From assembly GCA_019915015.1 (NCBI GenBank), contig JAHBBC010000070.1, forward strand, positions 1 through 61,996: DNA of 61,996 bases, in the 5' to 3' direction. Below the pieces are notes generated by a model. The model had not been told where the DNA came from and searched no databases. It was given only the letters and a program-made list of their open reading frames with translations. The first letter of the stretch is position 1. Each line of letters opens with the position of its first letter. Positions 1 to 8,469 of this stretch are shown here, piece after piece. Position numbers and translations under genes: made by a program. The stretch comes from Auriscalpium vulgare (Eukaryota; Basidiomycota; Agaricomycetes; Russulales; Auriscalpiaceae).

Positions 1-96
1 GACGGTCCGGAGACCAAAGTCACGTGACTTTGGTTCGAAATGAAAAACCGAAAAGTCGCGGTGGAATCCCCGCTCGACGGGGAATCAGGCGTATCA
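1..96 (-). repeat. 3' LTR, inner end only (runs off the window)
   Basis: This is a 96-bp perfect copy of 15133-15228. It ends in CA at 95-96, which reads TG at the start of the LTR on the minus strand. A 22-bp perfect palindrome centred on CACGTG lies at 13-34, and a short imperfect GC hairpin at about 67-83. Identity between the two ends suggests a fairly recent insertion, but only 96 bp can be compared. Confidence 0.92.
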
Positions 97-133
97 CCTC
101 CTCCATACTTTGATAGTGACCGTCCACGGTCAC
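97..133 (-). other. 3' polypurine tract with an adjoining 7-bp hairpin
   Basis: Read on the minus strand, a purine-rich tract (AAAGTATGGAGGAGG) abuts the first base of the 3' LTR. This is where second-strand priming occurs in LTR retroelements. On the plus strand, 116-122 (GTGACCG) pairs with 127-133 (CGGTCAC) around a 4-nt loop. The whole 37-bp block recurs in pol at 4503-4539. Confidence 0.88.
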
Positions 134-670
134 CGAGATGAGGGAGATGTGATCCGAAGGCAAATGTGGCAAGTGATGGGAAACTCGGGAAAAGTCGGAA
201 CGTGGAAGCGAAGTCGGAAGCGATGTCGGGGGCGAGAAACGAAGCGGCGGGCATGTCGGGATTATGATGCGATCATGATTTGCGCCGGGGGCCGAGGCAG
301 AATTGATGAGCCGTGGTCGTGGGAGCGATCGGAATGTGGAGGGTAGAGGCGAAGTCGAATTGGGTCGATGACGTCGTGATGATGTCAGATATGATATCAT
401 GGTCTAGGCGCTATTGGAAATATACCCAATCGGTGTACCTGGTTGCCGAGCGCGTTCGGCTGTGCGTCGCTAGCGTGGGATCAGGGTCGAGGGTCGGAAG
501 ATTTTTACGAAGTCGGCGGATGCCTCTTTGTTCGTCTTGGGGGCGCCTATTTGCCGAACAATGGGAGGGGAAAAGGGATAAAGGAGGCAAACTTTTCCGT
601 GGTTCGCCTTCAACTTTCCTCCCTTCCCCTTTACCTCTCACCTCGGGCGCTCCCTTCCATAACCACTACC
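134..670 (+). promoter_or_regulatory. Presumed promoter and pyrimidine-rich leader of the antisense accessory gene
   Basis: No convincing ORF is present. About 60 nt before the ATG at 671 there is a strong C/T-rich stretch (about 598-660), as is common just upstream of start codons in filamentous fungi, and the start context is ctaccATGtc. The stretch also contains many copies of the GAAGTCG-type motif that pervades the element. The promoter role is inferred from position. Confidence 0.45.
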
Positions 671-2595
671 ATGTCGGCATCCACGTCCTCCAGGTCCACC
701 AAGGCGAAGGTCTCGCTCCGCGAGATTCACCTCGGCATCAACGGCCTGCTCGACTCCTTCAACCCGGAGGCGACCGAGAACGCGAAGCGCGCCTGGTGCA
801 AGTCCATCTTGCTCGGGCTGGTAAGTCCTCTTCGTCTTCCGTTGAGAACCTCGCGCTGACTTCGTCCCTCTAGAAAATGGCTCGGCCGCACCCGCAGTTC
901 CAGGTCGAGCTCGGAGGGTGCTTGGCGCGCCTCCAGCACTACGCGGACCACCACGGCACGCCTGCGTGGGTCGACGACTCTGACGGCCTCCTGCAGCCGC
1001 TTCCTCCAGTAAGTCGTTTCCATTTTGTTGACTTCGCTCGATCGCTAACTCGGTTCGTTCCTAGAAACGCAGCGCCTTTGAGCTCATGCTCGAAGGCCAG
1101 CTCGCCGGCGACGACGTCGAGCTCGACTTTGACGAAGTCGATTACGGACCCGCGGGGGCGGCTATTGCCACGCTGCCCGTCGCGAAGTCCGAGGGTGAGT
1201 CCGAGGTGCCGGGCGAGGAGCTGGAAGACGGCGAGTCACGGAGACGACGAGCCCGCAGAGGACGAGCTCGCCGACGAGGAGAAGGAGGAGGACCTCGAGG
1301 CGAAGAAGACGAAGAAGAAGGCGACCAAGCACCTCGTCCTCGAGTTGGACGACCCGATTTGGGGCGAGCGACGCGAAGTGGGGAGCGCAGTACGGGAGGC
1401 CAACGCGCTCGTGAAGACGATCAAGACGGGGAAGTACGACTACGAGTCGTACGGTTCGGTAAGTCGTTCGGCTTTGTGTCTTGGGTTCGGCGCTGACTTC
1501 GGCTCGTTTTCTAGGTATGCGACTATTGTCGCGGGTACATCGCGACGCACGGGCACGCCTGCGCGCCACAGATCGTCAAGATCCAAACGAAGGTGAAGGT
1601 GTCGTGCGCCCGCTGTATGATAGCGGTGCACGGGTGTTACTGGACGAACGGTCCAGTTGTTGAGTCAAGTAAGTTCGGTTTTGTCCTGTACGCATTCGAG
1701 TCGGAGCTGATGCCTTCGTAACAGAGAAAAAGGGCAAGACGGAAGATTCGGGCCTCAAGCGCGTGCCCGAGGCCTCGCCGGACCATGACGACAATGTCGT
1801 GCAGCCGGCGGCGAAGAAGGTGAAGGCGACGCCCAAGGCGACGCCGAGGAAGGAGACGCGCGCCCAGGCGCAAAGTAAGTGACTTCGTTTGACTTCGTTC
1901 GAGGAGGAGAGCTGACCCGAACCCACAGAGAAAAAGGCAGTGGTGTCGTCCGAAGTCGACCTGACTTCGGACGTCGAGATGGCTGGGCCGTCGCAGACGC
2001 AAGCGACGATGCCAGGTAAGAGCACGCCGCTCTTCCTGCCTAGTCCGAAGTCTGACTCGGAGCAAGACGTAGGATTCGGGACCGCGGGGGAGGACATGTG
2101 GGAGGAGATGGGCAAGGACCTCGAGGGTAAGTCGTCGCCTGATCGTGATCGCATTCCGAAGCTAACACAATCCTAGAAACCTCGGTTCGGCCTCCAAGCG
2201 CGCCGGTCGCGGGCCGAGCAAGCCGGAAGAACAAGGGCAAGGGCAAGGCCAGGGCGAAGTCGTCCCGGACGCGCCGCGTCATCCCCGTGCCCATCTACGG
2301 GAACGAGACGAGGGTGCGCGGGCTGCCTCAGTCCGACCGCTTCACCGACCACACCCTCCCCGAGCCGCCGACGATGGACGACCTGGAGGCCATGGCGAGG
2401 GCGATCGACGAGGTGCCGACGGACATCGGGCTCACCGAAGCTGAGCGCCGCATCGTCCGGATGATCCGGATCATGAAGGCCGATGCCATGACGCTCGCCT
2501 ACCTCGTCCACAACCGCATCATCGACCTTAACTGGGCCGAGACCCGGTACCTCAACCGGGCGCTGTGGAGCGGTACAACGCGGGCGAACCGGTGA
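671..2595 (+). CDS. Spliced accessory gene carried antisense inside the gypsy element (zinc-finger-like protein)
   Basis: Eight exons by eye: 671-820, 874-1008, 1065-1194, 1244-1458, 1515-1668, 1725-1874, 1929-2126, 2177-2595, about 516 aa. Six of the seven introns begin GTAAGT, are 50-56 nt long and end CTAG or CACAG/AACAG, and several have a CTGAC/CTAAC branch-like site. The intron at 1195-1243 (GTGAGT...CGGAG) is the weak one. The protein has an N-terminal helical region, an acidic then lysine-rich stretch, and a putative metal site in exon 5: CDYC, then C nine residues on, then CARC and a further C. A basic K/R-rich segment and a C-terminal helical domain follow. Near the stop another frame (2570-2633) encodes a plausible continuation ending NEDDESED, so a 1-nt indel may have truncated this copy. 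Known function: none recognised. Because the introns are antisense to the genomic RNA they would survive retrotransposition. Confidence 0.72.
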
Positions 2596-3033
2596 CGCTG
2601 TACGGCGGAAATGAGGACGACGAGTCGGAGGATTGAGCGAAGTCGAGGGGAAAGGGGCGAAGTCGAAAAGAAAAGGGGAAAGGGGGAGGAAAATGTAAAA
2701 TAGAATGATTGTGCTTGTTCTTGAGGCGTGAGCCTTGAATAGGATTCGTTTCTTGCGTTCGAACTGTGTGAGATCAACACGTGAACGTACGAAAGCCGAA
2801 GCGACTTCGGGACTCTGAAGCGCACACAGCTAAGTCAGGAAAGATGAAAAATTCGATTCTTTTGTTTAAGTCTCAGTACTCCTTCATAGACTTAGGACTT
2901 TGATCTTGAGTAGCCCTGCGCTACAGCGGTAAACGCGAGCGACATAGTATAGTACAAAAGAAAATGAGATAAGAGACACGATGGGGAGGAGAGGGAAGTG
3001 GTGTGGATTCTGGAATGCGCTCCGTCGCGTTCT
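2596..3033. other. Convergent 3' region between the accessory gene and pol
   Basis: There is no supported gene. The first 40 nt can be read as an alternative C-terminus of the accessory protein. The rest holds repeated CGAAGTC motifs and A-rich, polyadenylation-like sequence on both strands, as expected where two genes converge. Confidence 0.5.
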
Positions 3034-6000
3034 CTACTCTTGTTCGGCTTCTGCTTCATCATCAGGGGGCTCTACGTCGCGTTGCTCAACTTCGGGTGGA
3101 TCTGCTTCGTCTTCGTTGCCTTGCGTCTCGCTTTGCTCGAGCTCGCGAAGTCGCTGAGTATCTATGTCGATATCGCGAATGTCAATCTCGATCGGTTCTC
3201 GACGAGCGAAGTAAGGAATGACTCGGAACGCGGCAATGGGGCGATCTAGAACGGAAGCGTCGAGGTCGGCGAGGATGTATGCGCCGCCTCGGTTGCGCGA
3301 AATGACGACGAGGGGACCAAGGTAACGTGGACGCATCTTGCGGTTGAGCGACTTCTCTATTGCGGTGTTGCGCATGAGTACGAGTGTTCCTCGTTTGAAG
3401 TCGAAGTCGCGAATCGTGTGCGCATGTTCAGCTTCAAAGCGTCGAGCGTTCTCGATGCGAGTCTCGTAGACTTGGGAACGAAGTGCCGAGATGTCGTCGT
3501 AACGCTTCTGGAGAGCGATGGCGCGGTGAGCGATGAGATCTGTAGTCGAGAGTATGGAATCTGGAGGGGGCTGGAGATACGTGGCTTCAGCAATGTCCAG
3601 GGGAATGAGCGGGTGACAACCCGTGACCGCGAAGTAAGGCGAACAGCCCATGCGTTTCCAAACCGTGAGGCGCTCCGACCAGAAGACAGAGTGAGTGTGG
3701 CGCGCCCATTGTGACTGGTCTCCGTCTGCTGCTTTGAAGAGTGCCTGCCGAACATCGTAATGTGAGCGTTCGACTATACCGTTTGCTCGGGAGTTGTAGC
3801 CGCTGATTCGAATATGTCGGATGTGGTACAGCGTTTCGAGGTGCTCGAGGGCTTTGATGAACGGTTTGCCGTTGTCGGTGACGATCTCGCTAAGCGAGCC
3901 CCAACGGGAGATGATTTCCTCGTAGAAGAACTTCGCGAGTGCGACAGAGTCCTCTTTCTTGAGTAGACGGAATTCGGGATACGAAGTGATGGAACATCGA
4001 CCTTGGACGATGTAGCGGTACCCGTTCGAGGGCGGCATGTGCATGGTGTCGACGTAGATCTTCGCGAACAAAGAAGCGGGTGGCGCGACGGTTGGGGGTA
4101 GGAGGATTTGGAGTCGTTGACGCTGTTGGCAGATTAGACATGTCCGAACATACCACAGGACGTCGGCTTCGTAGGACGGCCACCAGAAGCGTTGGCCGAT
4201 GAGCGAGCGTGTTGCGAACACTCCTCGATGGCCGACTTTATCATGGCAGTCGATGAGGATGTCGACGCGGCGTTTCTTGTGCGGGACGAGCTTGTGTCCG
4301 CCATCTTTGTTACGACGCCAGAGGCGATCTCTAGTAACGAAGAACTTGGTGGCGTAGCGAACGAATGTGGTGAACTCGGAGTCGGTCATTTTCTCGGGAC
4401 GTACTGGGTCTTCTAGCCAATCTCGGACGTAGATGATGCGTTTGTCGGCTTTGTGTGCGGCTTCGGTGCGCGGGATCTCGCCATATCGCAGCACCAGGGG
4501 CTCCTCCTCCATACTTTGATTCTGACCGTCCTCGGTCAGTGCGAACACCTCGTGGACGGACGCGGAAGGGGTAGAAGGAGTCCAAGTCGGTTGCTCGTTC
4601 ATGCTGGCGGTGTGGGCGATGTTCAGGAAGCCGTACAACTCGTCGATCCAGTCGTCGAAGTCGTCGTCTTCAACTTCGGGAGGATCTCCAGGCTGCCGAA
4701 CGCGTCGGGAGAGACCGTCGGGGCCGTGAAAAATTCCTGGGACGTGCCGAAGTAGAAATTTGAAGGCGAGGATGGAGATAATCCAGCGATTGGTGCTCGC
4801 AGTGGGGACTAGATCAGGGTGCTTCAGCATACCGCCAATGGAAAGAGCGTCAACCTCGACGATGAGGTTCCGAAGTCCGATGAGGTAGATCTTCAGCGTC
4901 TTCAATGCGCGGTAGAGACCATAGATTTCGAGCTTCGGCTGGGAGAAGCGACGTTCGCGATCGTTTAGCGATATTGATCCGAACCGACTGTAGTATCGCT
5001 TCTTTTTATTCTCTTCGTCTTCTTGGGCGAGGATGTAGCCAACGGCGATGTAGGAGGTGTCGACGGCGAGGATGACGGCGGCGGGAGATTCGTAGTCGAT
5101 GGCTCGAAGTGCTTCGGAATGAACGAGTGCGTCCTTGAGGTACTCTTGTGCGATAAGTTGCTCGGTACCATACTCGAAGTCAACTCCTTTGCGCGTGAGC
5201 TTCGTGAGGGGCCAAGCGTGCTTCGCGAAGTCCTTGATGAAGATCCGACAAACGCCAACGGTTCCGAGGAACGCGCGAACATCTGAAAGATCTTTACAAG
5301 GTCCCCAATTGGTGATCGCGGAGATGGTGGTAGGGTCTGCACGTCTGCCTTCTGGAGTGCAGAGATGGCGAAGAACCGTGAACTCGCGCGATATGAGGAT
5401 CGACTTCGTACCGGAGAAGGTGCCCTCCGAATAGCGCATGCGTTGGAGGATTCGGTTCGTGTTGAGGAGATGTTCCCAGACGAAGCGACGGATGTCTGGG
5501 TTCTCTGGTATCATCTCATACGAACCGTCCGCGAGCTTGTAGTCCGACTTCGGGCCTTTGATGGGGACATCGTCGATGAAGGGGATGGTATATGTCGGAA
5601 TCTCTTCGCGAAGTATGTGGGTGACGTCGTCGTGGAATATCGGGACCGAGTTCGTCCAACCCATCGGCAGGGTGACGAGGCGATGCGCGCCGTAGGGGGT
5701 TTGGAAGGTGGTGAAGTCGCGGGATCGTTCGTCAATGACTCGCTCGTCGTAGCCGACGTACAGGTCGAGGATACCACCGCAAGCACGACCTCCGAACTGC
5801 TCGGCGAGGTGCTCTTGGATAGGCGGGACTCCGGAATGTGCGACCGTGACGGCGTTGAGCGGTTCGAGCGAGTGGACGATGCGAAGCTTACCGTCCTTCT
5901 TCGCGACGCAAAACCACTTCGATCGATAGGAGGAGTTGGAAGGTTCGTAGACGCCTGCATCGATCTTCTTCTTGATCATTCTGCAGACTTCGTCGCGGAT

Positions 6001-6441
6001 GCCTGGGGGTATGGGGATGTTACGATCGACCCAAGGGACATGCGCGACCACTGGATTTGAATAGGCGGAAAGTACTCCTCTTTGAAGCTTCCTCGCTCGT
6101 TCTCGGCCCAGGCGAACGCTTCGTTTTGCTCGGAGATGGTGTTGTGGAGAAGGTCGCGCGTCGGTCGGTGTCAAGAAATCGTAGTTCGGAAGGGCGTCCA
6201 TGGCGTCGTGTCGCTCTTGGGTATATCGACCGGTAGGTGTGAACTTCGGAGGATGAGGGTTGAGCGGCGGCATGGACGCGAGTGGATCGCCGGTGATGTT
6301 GCGCTCGATTCGGAAGCCTTCAGGAAGCGTACCTAGGACGGGTTTGACTTTCTGCCCGACTGGTTTGTACTTCTTCTTGCCGATGAAGGTGTCGTGTATG
6401 TCGGCGTCGTGTGTCGAAGGCGAAGTCGCGGGCGTGGCCAA
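3034..6441 (-). CDS. Gypsy Pol: reverse transcriptase, RNase H and integrase
   Basis: This is an open frame of 1135 aa. RT occupies about residues 110-340, with ILDLYVGYDE for the first catalytic aspartate and FIDD at about 288-291 in place of the usual YIDD or YVDD. RNase H is at about 445-545, starting at ILAVDTS. The integrase zinc domain has an H-x4-H followed by CLIC, at about 705-755. The catalytic core has D in IYVDTMHM (about 796), D in VTDNGKPF (about 855) and E in GIVERS (about 890), the last two being 34 residues apart as in retroviral-type integrases. A GPY/F-like module (RYLGPLVV) and an acidic tail follow, with no chromodomain. All catalytic positions are present, so the enzyme part looks functional. 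It replicates and integrates the element. The start at 6441 is the first Met of the frame. How it is joined to protease is unclear, because the protease frame stops at 6880. Confidence 0.95.
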   Translation of the reverse strand: MATPATSPSTHDADIHDTFIGKKKYKPVGQKVKPVLGTLPEGFRIERNITGDPLASMPPLNPHPPKFTPTGRYTQERHDAMDALPNYDFLTPTDARPSPQHHLRAKRSVRLGRERARKLQRGVLSAYSNPVVAHVPWVDRNIPIPPGIRDEVCRMIKKKIDAGVYEPSNSSYRSKWFCVAKKDGKLRIVHSLEPLNAVTVAHSGVPPIQEHLAEQFGGRACGGILDLYVGYDERVIDERSRDFTTFQTPYGAHRLVTLPMGWTNSVPIFHDDVTHILREEIPTYTIPFIDDVPIKGPKSDYKLADGSYEMIPENPDIRRFVWEHLLNTNRILQRMRYSEGTFSGTKSILISREFTVLRHLCTPEGRRADPTTISAITNWGPCKDLSDVRAFLGTVGVCRIFIKDFAKHAWPLTKLTRKGVDFEYGTEQLIAQEYLKDALVHSEALRAIDYESPAAVILAVDTSYIAVGYILAQEDEENKKKRYYSRFGSISLNDRERRFSQPKLEIYGLYRALKTLKIYLIGLRNLIVEVDALSIGGMLKHPDLVPTASTNRWIISILAFKFLLRHVPGIFHGPDGLSRRVRQPGDPPEVEDDDFDDWIDELYGFLNIAHTASMNEQPTWTPSTPSASVHEVFALTEDGQNQSMEEEPLVLRYGEIPRTEAAHKADKRIIYVRDWLEDPVRPEKMTDSEFTTFVRYATKFFVTRDRLWRRNKDGGHKLVPHKKRRVDILIDCHDKVGHRGVFATRSLIGQRFWWPSYEADVLWYVRTCLICQQRQRLQILLPPTVAPPASLFAKIYVDTMHMPPSNGYRYIVQGRCSITSYPEFRLLKKEDSVALAKFFYEEIISRWGSLSEIVTDNGKPFIKALEHLETLYHIRHIRISGYNSRANGIVERSHYDVRQALFKAADGDQSQWARHTHSVFWSERLTVWKRMGCSPYFAVTGCHPLIPLDIAEATYLQPPPDSILSTTDLIAHRAIALQKRYDDISALRSQVYETRIENARRFEAEHAHTIRDFDFKRGTLVLMRNTAIEKSLNRKMRPRYLGPLVVISRNRGGAYILADLDASVLDRPIAAFRVIPYFARREPIEIDIRDIDIDTQRLRELEQSETQGNEDEADPPEVEQRDVEPPDDEAEAEQE
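4503..4539 (-). other. Candidate central polypurine tract with hairpin inside pol
   Basis: The first 18 nt are identical to 97-114, the polypurine tract at the 3' LTR. The following 19 nt differ at three positions. On the plus strand 4522-4528 (CTGACCG) pairs with 4533-4539 (CGGTCAG). The copy lies in the linker between RNase H and integrase and is translated as part of Pol. By analogy with lentiviruses and yeast Ty1, an internal PPT gives a second plus-strand start and a central overlap. That use here is inferred. Confidence 0.7.
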
Positions 6442-6879
6442 GAAAGGAGTCGAAGTGTGCTGGGTGCCAAGATAAGAGTCTGGGGATGTTTGGAAAGTGA
6501 GGGGGATGGCGTCATCGGTCCTGTGGAACTGGGCGGGGATTGCAAACCGGGACCGAGGGGTTGTGAACTGAGAACGTAAGTACGCGAGGACTGAGGAGAC
6601 GAGGACGATGCGGCAAACTGATTCGGAACTGCGTGTTTGGGATCAAGATGGGAGTGCTCAGCCGCCAGTGTCTTGCGAGGCGGGGCGGGACAGATATTCT
6701 GCATGAAAGAAGGCGCGGAGTGTTCGGGAAGATGTGAGCGTGCTTCGGAAGCGGTGACGTATGCGTGGCGAACCGCCGACTCGTCCGAGGAGTCGATTTG
6801 GGTATAGGCGATGATCCGGACATTGTCTCCTTCACCTTCGATGATCATGGCGATGGAGTTGCCTTCGTCGACTTCGTCT

Positions 6880-7800
6880 TCAAAGTCGGGCTTGAGCAAT
6901 TTGCTCCTCGCGAAACCGATGGTGTCCCCGAGGATATGTGGGGATGACGAGGTGGTCGCCTGTGTTCGGGTTGCGGATGGTGACCGTCTGGTCCTCGTTC
7001 TGGAAGTTCTGAACGATCGACTCGGTGAGGACGTCGAAGGGGCGACCGAGGAGAATGTCGTAGGCAACGTTCCGCACGATATGAACCTGGAGGTACAATG
7101 TCATGCTTCCGAACTTGATAGGAACGTTACGTGCCAGCCCGAGCGACTCGGAAACCTGCTTGTTCGCCGATTGGAGGCGAATCTTGATCTCGGGGTCGTA
7201 GTGAAGCTCGAGGAAGTGACATACCTCCTCGCTCATCGCTATTACCTGAGATCCAGGGTCGAGAAGGCATTCGATGGCGACTCGGCTGGCGACAATCCCG
7301 TCGATGGACCGAAGCGAGTGGGAGTCGTTTGCGACGGTCAACGCGTCGGGATCGAACATGCTGTCGTGCGTGTGAGAGTTCAGGTAGACCTCGATCGGGT
7401 CGCTCATGACGCCTTTGTTCGATGCCGGCCAAACGGAGTCGACGGTCGACCTGCGTGGATCGGGGGCGTAGTGGGCGAGGAGTACCGTTTCCGAAGCTCG
7501 GATTGCCGCTGCTGGCGAAGTGAGCTCCTCGTCGGGTACCTCCTCGATCGTGACCTTGTGGCTTGGCTCTACTTCCTGAACGTTTGCTGCCCGACGAGGC
7601 GTGATCGCGTCGCGGAACTTCTGGCGAACCTCGGGGGCGAGCGAGAGCAGTTCTTCCGGCGTGAGCGAAAGTCGAACCTCCTTCATGGCGCGTTCGAAGA
7701 CGGCGTCGGCCAATTCGGTGCGGTGAACCGGCGGCGCGTTGCGAAATTGTGGTTCGCGAACGGCTGGTTTGCTCGGATCGGCTGGAACCCGTCTTCGGTT
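6880..7800 (-). CDS. Gypsy aspartic protease domain
   Basis: The frame shows a retropepsin-like fold: the active-site segment is LLDPGSQV (DPG instead of D[ST]G) and the flap/C-terminal signature is DILLGRP. It ends VIPTYPRG...ARL then a stop at 6880. Its frame differs by one nucleotide from the zinc-knuckle frame upstream, the change falling near 7800. The reading then moves to a third frame (to about 6333) that carries an acidic spacer before RT. It is not clear whether these changes are programmed, spliced or mutational. The role is polyprotein processing. Confidence 0.8.
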   Translation of the reverse strand, partial: NRRRVPADPSKPAVREPQFRNAPPVHRTELADAVFERAMKEVRLSLTPEELLSLAPEVRQKFRDAITPRRAANVQEVEPSHKVTIEEVPDEELTSPAAAIRASETVLLAHYAPDPRRSTVDSVWPASNKGVMSDPIEVYLNSHTHDSMFDPDALTVANDSHSLRSIDGIVASRVAIECLLDPGSQVIAMSEEVCHFLELHYDPEIKIRLQSANKQVSESLGLARNVPIKFGSMTLYLQVHIVRNVAYDILLGRPFDVLTESIVQNFQNEDQTVTIRNPNTGDHLVIPTYPRGHHRFREEQIAQARL

Positions 7801-8467
7801 TGATGGGGGCGGAGGTCGCGTCGCGGACGTTGCGGAATGGGTGAACTGGAATTTGCTCAACTTCGCTCGCCTCGGGTTCGGGTGCCTGTGGCGCTTGCTT
7901 CGGAGGCTCTGCTTGCGCAATCTTCGGAGGCGGTGGGCCAACTTTGGCTTTAGCCGGGCGAGTAATCTCGACCCCATCGAAGACTTGCGCATATGCAGCA
8001 TGTTGCGACCGAAGTGCAGCCAGTTCAGCTTCGAGTCCTGCGATGCGATCTACCTTCGTGAGCGAAAACGTCTGAAGCGGAGTGGGGAGCAATTCCATCA
8101 TGAGGGTCGAAGCTACCACGGGTTTGACCGAAGGGTTGCGACGATACCACTCCTGGACTCGGTCGCGCAAGAAGTCGCCGGTGATGGCCCGAGGAACGAA
8201 GCTGCCGTTCGCTAGCGTGACCTTGCCTTCGCCGTTCCGAACGATAAGGCCTGCGCGAACGTCTTCTTCGACGAGCTCGCAAGACGATATACGATGTTCA
8301 GGGCTTCCACAGTACAAACAACGTCCGGCAAGGCGCAGCATTGCTGCTGCGCGTGCGTCCGCTGAGGAAGTACTTGCGGTGGAAGACGCGACTGCGGCTG
8401 GTGCTGCTGCTGCTTCGACATGTTGAAGAGAGCCGTTGCTACGCACGGCAGGCGATTCCATCCAAGC
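7800..8467 (-). CDS. Gag C-terminal part with CCHC zinc knuckle (separated from capsid)
   Basis: The minus-strand frame from about 8467 carries a CCHC knuckle, CLYCGSPEHRISSC, followed by a conserved-looking block (GEGKVTLANGSFVPR ... FLRDRVQEWYRRNP), then a proline-rich linker. In fungal gypsy elements this block is the nucleocapsid end of Gag. Here it is 3.9 kb away from the capsid ORF because of the AT-rich insertion. It has no credible start of its own. The ATG at about 8463 would give a truncated product. It binds element RNA in intact relatives. Confidence 0.75.
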
Positions 8468-8469
8468 AT

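Noticed and set aside
877..1596. 239-aa plus ORF read straight through
   Set aside because: It reads through two clear introns of the spliced accessory gene, and only parts of the frame are exonic.
3034..3250. Chromodomain at the C-terminus of gypsy integrase
   Set aside because: The tail after the GPY/F-like module is acidic and lacks the aromatic cage pattern.
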